A DNA stretch of 64,000 nt, from positions 1,116,001 to 1,180,000 of the forward strand of contig NZ_CP034753.1 in NCBI RefSeq assembly GCF_004006235.1. The letters run 5' to 3'. Source of the DNA: Agromyces sp. LHK192 (GTDB taxonomy: Bacteria; Actinomycetota; Actinomycetes; Actinomycetales; Microbacteriaceae). Below the pieces are notes generated by a model. That model was not told the origin of the DNA, did no database searches, and saw only the letters and a program-made list of their open reading frames with translations. Positions 48,409-56,140 of this stretch are shown in pieces; the stretch's first letter is position 1; each line of letters opens with the position of its first letter. A program made the position numbers and the translations under genes.

Positions 48409-51069
48409 TTGAGCCCCACGTCAAGCACACGACGCTCGCGGAGTTGGCGCGTCGGGATCGCTGCGACAGCGACCCTCGGTGTCGTCCTGAGCGGCGCACT
48501 CGCGTCGCAGGCGGCCACCGCGGCACCTACGGCCCCGGTGGTCGACCCGTCCGTCCTGGAGCCCGTCGACCCGCAGAACTGGGTCAACATGGACGACATG
48601 ACCCGGGACGACTACGTCCCGGTCCCGAACACGAACTGGTCCCAGGATTCGGAGGGGACCCAGCGCGAGTTCAATGGCGCGATCGTGCTCCTGGACTTCA
48701 CCGACCAGCCGTTCGTCGTCACGCAGGAGCCTGAGAGCCACGCGTTCGAGAACCCGACGGCCGGCTTCGACCCGATCGACCGCGAGGACGTCCCGGAGTA
48801 CTACCTCGATCTGCTGAACACGCCGAGCGAACTCAACGGCGGACGCACCCTCAACGAGTACTGGATGGAGCAGACGGGCGGCCGCATCAGCGTCCAGATG
48901 GAGGCCTTCGGACCGTACGAGATGCCCGGCAAGATCCACGAGTACGGTCTCAACGACAGCTTCAACCGCCCGAACCAGGCGTTCTGCCCGCAAGGCGACA
49001 GCTGCAACAAGGTCATCCGCACCGACGCGAACGCCCTCTGGGCAGCGGACACGGGCGTCGCCGACCCGCTGACGCAGTTCGACCAGGTGTTCTACATCAC
49101 GGCCGGCCACGACGAGTCGTCGACGTGGGAGGAGTTCGGCCAGATGATGTTCGCCGCTCCGGAGGACGTTCCCGACGCATTCGGACCGCCCCGCGATGAG
49201 AACGGCGTCGCGCTCGACCAGAACGGTCAGCCGATGGCGAACTGGGCCAAGACCCGGTACGTGCCGTGGACGTCGTGGAAGGCCGCGATCAACCACTGGC
49301 CGAACGCCAACTTCCCGACGTCGACCCGGGCCGGCAACTCGACCCAGGGCGAGTCCTCGGGCATGGGCACGTTCGCGCACGAGTTCGCGCACATCCTCGA
49401 GATCTCGGACAACTACGGCAATCCCTACGGAACGGATGCCGCCGACGGCGGACCGCTGCGCGACACCTCCGGGCCGTTCGACATCCTCGCGCGTGGCTCC
49501 TTCAACGGTCCCGGCGGAACCCACACGCGCTGGAACATCCCGTCCGTCCAGGGTGGATCCGTCCCTGCGGGTATCGCGCTGCGCAACCGCCTGAACCTCG
49601 ACGTGATCGGCGAGGACAACGTGATGCAGCTCTCCACCGCCGATCTCGCGGCCAAGGGATCGGTCACGGCGAACGTCCTGAGCCGTGCGGTCATGCTCGA
49701 CGACCGCCTTACCGGCATCAACCTCGAGCTCAGCGGCGGCGACCAGTCGACCGGTTCGTGCACGCGCCGCGAGAAGTGGGACTGCGACGGAGGCGGATTC
49801 AACCACTACACGCTCGAGGTGATCGACCGGATGGGCACGGACTCGTTCCAGCCCGACCACGGTGTCATGATCGCCAAGACGAAGGTGGCCGACCGCAACC
49901 CGTTCATCTGGACGATCGACGCCAACCCGCAGGACATCGACACACTCGATTACATCCGCGGCGACGGCGTTCCGATCCCCGTCACGCGTGGTGACCAGCG
50001 CCAGCTCAACGACGCCCTGTTCCACGCCGGGGTCGACTCCGGCTCGGAGTACGAGTACGTCGACGAGGCGAACGGGCTCCACTTCTACATCGAGGAGATG
50101 CGTCGCGACGCCGACGGCCTGCTCGAGTACGACGTGGCGATCCGCTCGATCGGGAACGCCGGTCCGCAGGCGCGCGGCGTCGGCCTCGCCGCGCCCGCGG
50201 TCGTGGGCGCCAAGGGTGCCGTCGAGTCCGGCCAGATCGCGCAGTGCACGGTTCCGCTCACCAACACCGGCGCAGCGGTGGCCGACGAGGCCGCGAACAG
50301 CGACATCTACCGCATCTCGACCTCGGTCGCGGGCGACGGATGGGCCGCGCACACGCCGAGCGCGATCGTCACCGCCGCGGCGGGCGAGACCATCGAGGTC
50401 CCGGTCTACGCGCTCAAGGAAGGCGAGGGCGCATCGGGCGCCAAGGTCACCATCACGGCGACCTCGGAGAACGACCCGGCCGCGACCTCCTCGGTCGACT
50501 GCATCATCGACACCACCCGTCCGGAGGTGACCCTCACGGCTCCGGCCACGGCGGGTCCGTTCTCGGCGATCGCCCTGACGGTCGACGCCACCGACGACAC
50601 CGGCGTGGCGAAGATCGTCGCGAACATCTACCAGGGCGGCACGCTCGTGAAGTCGACCCAGTCGGCGGCGAACGGCGCGACCGCCGCAAGCCACTCGGCG
50701 ACGGTCACGCTGCCCGACGGGACGTACACCATCAAGTACAACGCGCACGACCTCGTGGGCAACGTGTCGCAGACGAAGACGTTCGACGTCGTCGTCGACG
50801 CCACGAAGCCGACGGTGACGGTCAAGACCGGAGCCAACGAGACGATCGGATCCGACGGGTCGTACTCGCTCGTGAGCTTCAAGCTCTACGACGCGGGCAA
50901 GATCGACAAGGTCACGCTGAACGGCGTGGTCAAGGATCTGACGAACAACGCCTGGTCTGACGTGAACTTCGTCAAGCCCGGCACGTTCGGAGCCGTGTCC
51001 GGCACGAACGAGTTGATCGTGTACGACGTCGCGGGAAACACGACGGTCGTTCCGTTCACACTGCAGTAA
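48409..51069 (+). CDS. Secreted M6-type zinc metalloprotease with Ig-like domains
   Basis: An 886-residue exported protein. TTG 48409 is preferred because AGAGGAGGAG lies five bases before it; upstream frame is non-conserved. A signal peptide (RSRSWRVGIAATATLGVVLSGALASQAATA) is followed by the catalytic region, in which GTFAHEFAHILEISDNYGNPYG gives the zinc motif HEFAH at residues 324-328. The layout resembles M6 immune-inhibitor-A-like peptidases. The C-terminal third holds beta-rich domains, including LAAPAVVGAKGAVESGQIAQCTVPLTNTGAAV and an Ig-like repeat with LTVDATDDTGVAKIVANIY. No LPXTG or membrane anchor is present, so it is probably released. A hairpin at 51083 ends the gene. Confidence 0.82.
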   Translation: MSPTSSTRRSRSWRVGIAATATLGVVLSGALASQAATAAPTAPVVDPSVLEPVDPQNWVNMDDMTRDDYVPVPNTNWSQDSEGTQREFNGAIVLLDFTDQPFVVTQEPESHAFENPTAGFDPIDREDVPEYYLDLLNTPSELNGGRTLNEYWMEQTGGRISVQMEAFGPYEMPGKIHEYGLNDSFNRPNQAFCPQGDSCNKVIRTDANALWAADTGVADPLTQFDQVFYITAGHDESSTWEEFGQMMFAAPEDVPDAFGPPRDENGVALDQNGQPMANWAKTRYVPWTSWKAAINHWPNANFPTSTRAGNSTQGESSGMGTFAHEFAHILEISDNYGNPYGTDAADGGPLRDTSGPFDILARGSFNGPGGTHTRWNIPSVQGGSVPAGIALRNRLNLDVIGEDNVMQLSTADLAAKGSVTANVLSRAVMLDDRLTGINLELSGGDQSTGSCTRREKWDCDGGGFNHYTLEVIDRMGTDSFQPDHGVMIAKTKVADRNPFIWTIDANPQDIDTLDYIRGDGVPIPVTRGDQRQLNDALFHAGVDSGSEYEYVDEANGLHFYIEEMRRDADGLLEYDVAIRSIGNAGPQARGVGLAAPAVVGAKGAVESGQIAQCTVPLTNTGAAVADEAANSDIYRISTSVAGDGWAAHTPSAIVTAAAGETIEVPVYALKEGEGASGAKVTITATSENDPAATSSVDCIIDTTRPEVTLTAPATAGPFSAIALTVDATDDTGVAKIVANIYQGGTLVKSTQSAANGATAASHSATVTLPDGTYTIKYNAHDLVGNVSQTKTFDVVVDATKPTVTVKTGANETIGSDGSYSLVSFKLYDAGKIDKVTLNGVVKDLTNNAWSDVNFVKPGTFGAVSGTNELIVYDVAGNTTVVPFTLQ

Positions 51070-51082
51070 TCGATCGGAACGG

Positions 51083-51114
51083 GCGGGCTGCACCCCTGGT
51101 GGGGTGCAGCCCGC
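51083..51114 (+). terminator. 14-bp stem hairpin after the M6-type protease
   Basis: GCGGGCTGCACCCC (51083-51096) pairs perfectly with 51101-51114 around TGGT, 13 bp after the stop. No T-run. Confidence 0.75.
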
Positions 51115-51169
51115 TCCGCCCCGTCCCGCAGGGGCGACGGCGGAGCCGAACCGAAGCACGGAGGAAAGC

Positions 51170-51625
51170 TTGATCAGACGCAGCAGCGGCATCGGCGGCG
51201 GGCTCGCGCTCGCCGCGATGCTCCTCGCCGGTTGCGCGGGCGCAGGCTCGCCGAGTCATCCGTTGCAGCTGGCGGTGGGCGACGGGTCGCTCCGAGCCGT
51301 CGGCGACGACTGCGCGGGCACCGCGCCGTACCGGCACATCCACGCCGGGGTCGAGGTGGTCCTGACCGACTCGGAGGGTCGCGAGGCGCTGCGTCGGACC
51401 CTCGAACCGGGAGCCGCGGTCGACGCGACCGGCCTCGACCTCGAGGACACGCCGCGGGTGCCGACGTTCTGCGTCTTCACGCTCGATGCCGGAGACCTCC
51501 GAGCCGACGGCGAGTACCACGTCTCGGTCGACGGCAACGAACACGGGACGTTCACCTACCTGCCCGAGGCCGAAGGCATCCCGACCATCCTGATCCCCGA
51601 AGCCAATGCCGGAGGTACGCCGTGA
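51170..51625 (+). CDS. Hypothetical lipoprotein
   Basis: A 151-residue protein, family not recognised. TTG 51170 follows GAGGAAAG directly and gives a clean lipoprotein signal (basic start, hydrophobic stretch GGGLALAAMLLAGC with lipobox LAGC near residue 22). The mature part has two further Cys residues (DDCAGTAPYRH, VPTFCVFTLDA) that could form a disulfide outside the cell, a beta-rich pattern, and the end GTFTYLPEAEGIPTILIPEANAGG. It overlaps the thioredoxin-like lipoprotein gene by four bases, so a redox partnership is possible. Confidence 0.65.
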   Translation: MIRRSSGIGGGLALAAMLLAGCAGAGSPSHPLQLAVGDGSLRAVGDDCAGTAPYRHIHAGVEVVLTDSEGREALRRTLEPGAAVDATGLDLEDTPRVPTFCVFTLDAGDLRADGEYHVSVDGNEHGTFTYLPEAEGIPTILIPEANAGGTP

Positions 51626-52164
51626 AGCGCATCATGATCTCCTCCCTCGCCGTCGCGGCCGCCTTCGCCCTCGCCGGATGCAGCTCGACGCTCGGCGGGG
51701 CGGACGCCGTCCGCTCGGGCGGCGGTGCAACCGACGCGACCGCGGCGGAGTCCGTGCCCGCGCCCCACTTCACCGCCGAACTCGCAGACGGCACCGAGGT
51801 CGACTCCGACGAGTTGTTCGCCGGCCGAGTCACGCTCGTGCAGTTCATGGCCAGTTGGTGTACGCAGTGCGTGGACCAGGCGGAACTGCTGACCGACACC
51901 GCGCAGGAGCACGGCGATGACGTGCAGGTCGTGTTCGTGGGGGCCGAGCAGGACGAGCCGGCCGACCTGCAGGCGTTCCTGCGAGACCACGCCCCGTCGG
52001 TCCCCGTCGTCGTCGATCCCGACGGGAGCCTGTTCGAGCGCTACGCGGTCGTCGAGCCGCCGGTCACCGCCGTCATCGACGCGAGCGGGGGCATCGTCAG
52101 GATGTGGCCGGGCGGCGCCACCGAAGCCGACCTGCGAACAGAGCTCGACGCGCTGCTGGGATGA
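51622..52164 (+). CDS. TlpA-like thiol-disulfide lipoprotein
   Basis: A 180-residue exported thioredoxin-fold protein. The lipobox is LAGC (near residue 20). The redox motif CTQC at residues 80-83 follows VTLVQFMASW, and VVEPPVTAVIDASGGIVRMWPGG contains the cis-Pro loop and following strand. It would reduce or oxidise cysteines of extracytoplasmic proteins, perhaps those of the lipoprotein encoded just upstream. GTG 51622 overlaps the previous stop (GTGA) and has GGAGG. Confidence 0.85.
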   Translation: MKRIMISSLAVAAAFALAGCSSTLGGADAVRSGGGATDATAAESVPAPHFTAELADGTEVDSDELFAGRVTLVQFMASWCTQCVDQAELLTDTAQEHGDDVQVVFVGAEQDEPADLQAFLRDHAPSVPVVVDPDGSLFERYAVVEPPVTAVIDASGGIVRMWPGGATEADLRTELDALLG

Positions 52165-52440
52165 AGCGCGAACGGTGCCGTACCCTTCGGGCGCGGCGCT
52201 CGTTTCGTCTCAGCGGAGGATGGGGGACTCCGTCGGTCGGGCTCCGCCCTCCCTCCTCCTCGAATCACAGCGTCCATCGATGCGAAAGGCGCCGTACCCT
52301 TCGGGCACGGCGCCTTTCGCATGGCGGAGGATGGGGGACTCCGTCGTTCGGCTCCGCCTCACTCCTCCCCGAATCCACAGCATCAATTGAGACGAAACGA
52401 GCGCCACACCCTTCGGGCGCGGCGCTCGTTTCGTCTCAGC
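52165..52440. repeat. Three hairpin modules with tRNA-Ser tail fragments
   Basis: Three copies of a module of about 110 bp are arrayed head-to-tail. Each has a long hairpin whose loop contains ACCCTTCGGGC, then GCGGAGGATGGGGGA. In the third copy that last part is the true 3' end of tRNA-Ser (from 52441). In copies one (52215-52230) and two (52325-52340) only the last 16 bases of the tRNA are present, with one change, followed by a shared C-rich tail. Copy one has a decayed left hairpin arm; copy two has a perfect 16-bp stem (52280-52295 with 52307-52322). Confidence 0.7.
52388..52438 (-). terminator. Terminator hairpin of tRNA-Ser
   Basis: An 18-bp perfect stem (52388-52405 with 52421-52438) directly follows the tRNA-Ser 3' end on the minus strand. 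Confidence 0.7.
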
Positions 52441-52524
52441 GGAGGATGGGGGATTCGAACCCCCGAGGGCTTTCACCCAACACGCTTTCCAAGCGTGCGC
52501 CATAGGCCACTAGGCGAATCCTCC
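52441..52524 (-). tRNA. tRNA-Ser (anticodon GGA)
   Basis: Read on the minus strand the 84-base gene starts GGAGGATTCGCC and ends ATCCTCC, giving a perfect 7-bp acceptor stem. The anticodon arm CACGCTTGGAAAGCGTG shows GGA, decoding UCC. A long variable arm (GTTGGGTGAAAGCCCTC region) and the T-arm GGGGGTTCGAATCCCCC mark it as class II serine tRNA. CCA is not encoded. It lies only a few bases from the SRP RNA on the same strand. Confidence 0.95.
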
Positions 52525-52525
52525 T

Positions 52526-52618
52526 GGGACTCCTCACGCACCCGCCAGAGCCCGGTTACCCTTGCTGCGTTTCCGCCCTGGGGGAGTTGGCCTGGATGGC
52601 GCCACGTGAGGAGCCTGA
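52526..52618 (-). ncRNA. ffs: Signal recognition particle RNA (4.5S, small type)
   Basis: On the minus strand the outer stem CTCCTCACG/CGTGAGGAG closes an elongated hairpin whose tip holds the conserved SRP domain IV: GGGCGGAAACGCAGCAAGGG, with the GGAA tetraloop region and the AGCA/AAGG asymmetric loop that binds Ffh. The ends are approximate to a few bases. The RNA guides ribosomes making membrane proteins to the translocon. Confidence 0.9.
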
Positions 52619-52759
52619 GTCAGTCTACCCGAGGCGTGAGCCCGGTTTGAACGACTGCCGAATTCCGGATGCTTCGGGCGACGCGCCGGCCGCCTGGAAC
52701 CGACACGCCGCGCCACGCGCGGGGATCCGGAGTACGGCCGCTGCGAAGCCGCGCAGGCC

Positions 52760-53713
52760 TCACGCATCCGGATATCTCAGGGTCGCGAACGCCTCGAACG
52801 CCTCGCGGCTCGTCATCGTGGGCGTGTAGCCGAGCACGGACTTGAGGCGCGTGTTGTCGAGCACCGGCCGGTAGCGCAGGAACCCGACCCGCTCCGGCCC
52901 GTGCACGGTGAGCCTGAGCGCCCGGCCCACCCGCAGGGCCCCGGCGAGCACCGGCGCCGGCACCGCGATCGTGCGCTTGCCCAGCCGCTGCGCGATCTCG
53001 GGCACGGTGACCCGGCCGTCACCCGCGACGTTGAACGCACCCGTCGCCGTGCCGGTCGTGCCGGCGACGATCGCCCCGACCACGTCGTCGACCCAGACGA
53101 ACACGAACGGGCTGTCCGATCCGCGCACGAGCAGCAGGCGCGGGGCATCCCACAGCGCGGTGATCTGGTTCCGCACCTCCGGGCCGAGGATCGTGCCGAT
53201 GCGCAGGACCACCTGCCCGAGCGAGGGGGCGGTCCGGCGGTACGACGCGAGCATCTCCTCGACGAGCCGCTTGTGTCGTGAGTAGCTGAACTCCTCGTTG
53301 CCGCGGATCGGGTCGTCCTCGGTGAGCCACTCGGCGTTGTCGGGGTGGTACCCGTAGGCCGCGCCCGACGACGAGACCACGATGCGCGTGACGCCGGCGG
53401 TGACGGCCGCATCGAGCACGTTGCGGGTGCCGTCGACGTCGACGCGGCGCTCGACGTCCTCGCCGACGGTGCCGGGATTCACGATCGCGGCGAGGTGCAC
53501 GATCGTGTCGATGCGGTGGCGGGCGAGTACACCGGCGATGCCGGAGGCATCCGTCACGTCGAGCGTCTCGAAGGCGGCGCCTTCGGGCAGCGGCGCGGCC
53601 GGTTCGCGGATGTCGCCCGCGACGACGGCCTCGACCGACGGATGCCCCGCGAGCGCGCGAACGGCCGACGACCCGAGGAACCCGGCTCCGCCGGTGACGA
53701 GCACGCGCCTCAC
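52760..53713 (-). CDS. NAD-dependent epimerase/dehydratase (extended SDR)
   Basis: A 317-residue extended SDR. NAD motif VTGGAGFLGSSAVRAL at residues 6-21, LDVTD, HLAAIVNPG, the active-site VSSSGAAYGYHPDN and YSRHK (Tyr-x-x-x-Lys) are all visible. The C-terminal half, including FVFVWVDDVVGAIVAG and FNVAGDGRVTVPEIAQRLG, matches uncharacterised actinobacterial sugar-nucleotide-like epimerases. The substrate cannot be named. ATG 53713 overlaps the transporter stop (ATGA), making it the last gene of a three-gene leftward operon with a BASS transporter and a flavin monooxygenase. Confidence 0.82.
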   Translation of the reverse strand: MRRVLVTGGAGFLGSSAVRALAGHPSVEAVVAGDIREPAAPLPEGAAFETLDVTDASGIAGVLARHRIDTIVHLAAIVNPGTVGEDVERRVDVDGTRNVLDAAVTAGVTRIVVSSSGAAYGYHPDNAEWLTEDDPIRGNEEFSYSRHKRLVEEMLASYRRTAPSLGQVVLRIGTILGPEVRNQITALWDAPRLLLVRGSDSPFVFVWVDDVVGAIVAGTTGTATGAFNVAGDGRVTVPEIAQRLGKRTIAVPAPVLAGALRVGRALRLTVHGPERVGFLRYRPVLDNTRLKSVLGYTPTMTSREAFEAFATLRYPDA

Positions 53714-54669
53714 GCGGCGTCTCCCGAGGCGCCAGACGGCGCGTCCGCCGGGGTCGCTGCGGCCGCGGCATCAGCCCGCTTCGTGCGCCACGCCCAGAGG
53801 GAGGCGACGATGAGGCCCGCGATGATGTCCCATACGCCCCACCAGCCGGCCACGACCGCCATGCCGCCGAGCCCGCCGAAGAAGGTGAAGACGAGGCCGA
53901 GGCCGAGTCCCGCGTTGCGGATGCCGACCTCGAACGTGAGCGCCTTGCGGTCGCGCGACGGGAGGCCGCCGATGCGCGCCGACGCGTAGCCGAGGCCGAG
54001 CGCGACGGCGTCGTGCAGGAACACGACCGACAGCACGATGCCGAGCACGGCGACGAACACGGTCCAGTTGCCGACGAGCGCGGCGACGATGAAGCCGACG
54101 AGGGCGATCAGGCTGATCCAGCGGGCGTAGGGCTGCACCTTCGCCGCGAACCGCGGGAACCGGGCGCGCAGGAGGAATCCGACCGCGAACGGCAGGCCGA
54201 TGATCAGGAGGATCTCGCCCATCATCTGCCAGCCGTTGAGGCTGACCTCCTCGAGGAACTCGCGGCCCGTCGGGTGCAGGCCGCCCCAGAACGCGAGGCT
54301 CAGCGGCAGCACGAAGATGTACAGCACGTTCGCGACGGCGGTCATCGACACCGACAGGGCGACGTTGCCGCGCGCCCGATAGGTCAGCACCTGCGAGATG
54401 TTCCCGGGCGGGCAGCACGCGACGAGGATCATGCCGAGCGCGATCGAGCCCTGCACCTGGAGCAGCAGGGTGAGTCCGAACGTGACGGCGGGCAGCAGCA
54501 CGATCTGCGCGATCAAGGCGATCGCCATGGCCTTGGGCGCCTTGGCGACGGCCTTGAAGTCGTCGACCGACGTGTCGAGCGCGATGCCGAACATGATGAG
54601 GCCGAGCACGACGTTGAGGATCAGCATGGATCCGGGCGCGAAGCTGACGATGACGTCGTCGACGTTCAT
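53710..54669 (-). CDS. BASS family (bile acid:sodium symporter-like) transporter
   Basis: A 319-residue polytopic membrane protein of about nine or ten helices. The BASS/ArsB-related motifs are VLGLIMFGIALDTSVDDFKAVAKAPKAMAIALIAQ, ACCPPGNISQVLTYRARGNVALSVSMTAVANVLYIF and TFEVGIRNAGLGLGLVF, which contain the crossing-helix Pro-Gly and the sodium-site Glu region. Substrate is unknown; organic anions such as pantoate, pyruvate or sterol acids are used by relatives. ATG 54669 overlaps the flavin monooxygenase stop. About 25 Ala-rich residues trail after the last helix. Confidence 0.85.
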   Translation of the reverse strand: MNVDDVIVSFAPGSMLILNVVLGLIMFGIALDTSVDDFKAVAKAPKAMAIALIAQIVLLPAVTFGLTLLLQVQGSIALGMILVACCPPGNISQVLTYRARGNVALSVSMTAVANVLYIFVLPLSLAFWGGLHPTGREFLEEVSLNGWQMMGEILLIIGLPFAVGFLLRARFPRFAAKVQPYARWISLIALVGFIVAALVGNWTVFVAVLGIVLSVVFLHDAVALGLGYASARIGGLPSRDRKALTFEVGIRNAGLGLGLVFTFFGGLGGMAVVAGWWGVWDIIAGLIVASLWAWRTKRADAAAAATPADAPSGASGDAA

Positions 54670-56013
54670 GCGCGCACCCCCTCGAGCGCGGTCGGGCGGG
54701 GGAGCGAGCGGATGCCGCGCTTGACCTGCCTGCGATAGGCGTCCTTGTTCACGTAGTACGACATGCGGTCCAGCCCCAGGTAGTCGTAGCCTCCGGTGAG
54801 GTCGGGCCACGGACCCTGCGCGGTGCGGCGGAACTCGGCGGATGCCTCGGGCGCGTCCTGCTCGGCGGCGAGGTAGGCCGCGACGAGCTCGGCCTGCTCG
54901 GCCCTGCCCTGCCAGCCGATGCCCGACGCCTCGATCATGCCGAGCACGAACAGGCCGTTGAAGCTCGGCGGGAAGACGTTCAGGTACAGGTCGGGCGATG
55001 CGTTCGTCCAGTTCAGGTGCGCCCGGTCGACGAACGGGTAGTCGAGTCGGTACCCGGTGGCGAGCATGATCAGGTCGTACTCGGCGGACGTGCCCGGTGC
55101 GCCGTCGCGCCCGCGGAAGTGCACGGTGTCGCCGTCGAACCGCTCGATGTCGGGCATGACGCGCAGGTCGCCCTGGCCCAGGTGGTGCAGCACGAGCGTG
55201 TTCACGATCGGGTGCGACTCGTAGATCTTGTAGTCGGGCTCGGGGAACCCGAACCGGGCCGGGTCTCCGGTGAACGCACGGAGGACGCGCGTGTCGATCG
55301 CCTGCTTGAGGCGCGCCGGCAGCGGCCGGCCCTGGTTGAGCGTGTCCGACGGGCGCCCGAACAGGTACCGGGGCACGAAGTAGTACCCGCGACGCACCGA
55401 CAGGTCGACGGATGCCGCGTGGTGCACGGCGTCGACGGCGATGTCGCAGCCGGAGTTGCCGGCGCCGATGATCAGCACCCGTTTGCCGTCGAACGTCGAG
55501 GCCCGCTTGTACGCGCTGGTGTGCAGCACCTCGCCGCTGAACTCGCCGGAGAACTCGGGCACGTTGGGCTCGGCGAGGGTGCCGTTCGCGAGCACCACGG
55601 CGGAGTACGTGCGCGTGACCGGGGCGCCGCCGCCGACGGGTTCGCTCGTGACGAGCCATCCGCTCCGCCCGGTCGCGTCGCCGCCGACGGGCGCGACCGC
55701 GGTGACGCGGGTGCCGAACCGGATGCGGTCGGCCAGGCCGAAGCGGTCGGCGAACGACCGGAAGTACGCCATGAGCTCGCGGTGACCGGGGTAGTCGGTC
55801 TGCGAGTCCATCGGGAATTCGGCGAACTCGGTGGTCGTGCGACTCGAGATGAGGTGGGCGGACTCGTAGACCGTCGAGCGCGGGTTGTCGATGTTCCAGA
55901 GGCCGCCGACGTCGTCGGCCGCCTCGTAGACCTCGAACGGGAGGCCCGCCCGGTCGAGGGCGCGTGCGCCGGCGAGGCCGGACGGACCCGCGCCGATCGG
56001 CGATGGGGTTCAT
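54666..56013 (-). pseudogene. Flavin-containing monooxygenase with N-terminal frameshift
   Basis: From about 55997 to 54666 the frame encodes a full FMO: IGAGPSGLAGARALDRAGLPFEVYEAADDVGGLWNIDN (FAD), KRVLIIGAGNSGCDIA (NADP), the FMO-like segment around YPGHRELMAYFRSFADRFG, and LATGYRLDYPF. That frame has a TGA eight codons before GAGPSG and no start codon between. The good start, ATG 56013 with GTGGAG upstream, is in another frame and reads MNPIA before leaving the alignment. Adding two bases (or removing one) near 55998 would join them into about 449 residues. A gene caller would likely start at the internal ATG 55811, losing the FAD motif. Either a true mutation or a sequence error. Confidence 0.65.
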
Positions 56014-56140
56014 GGGAGCAGACTCCACTGTCTGAAGGGGGTTGGGAAGGCTCCGCGAGGGGGCGCGGCGCCTCGACAGCATAAGCGACCACCGCTCGCT
56101 TCCTCGCATGCCGGCGTGCTCGCCGCATAGGCTGGAGCGC

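Noticed and set aside
52165..52440. CRISPR array
   Set aside because: The three repeats are about 110 bp, hairpin-forming and tRNA-derived, with no uniform spacers and no cas genes.
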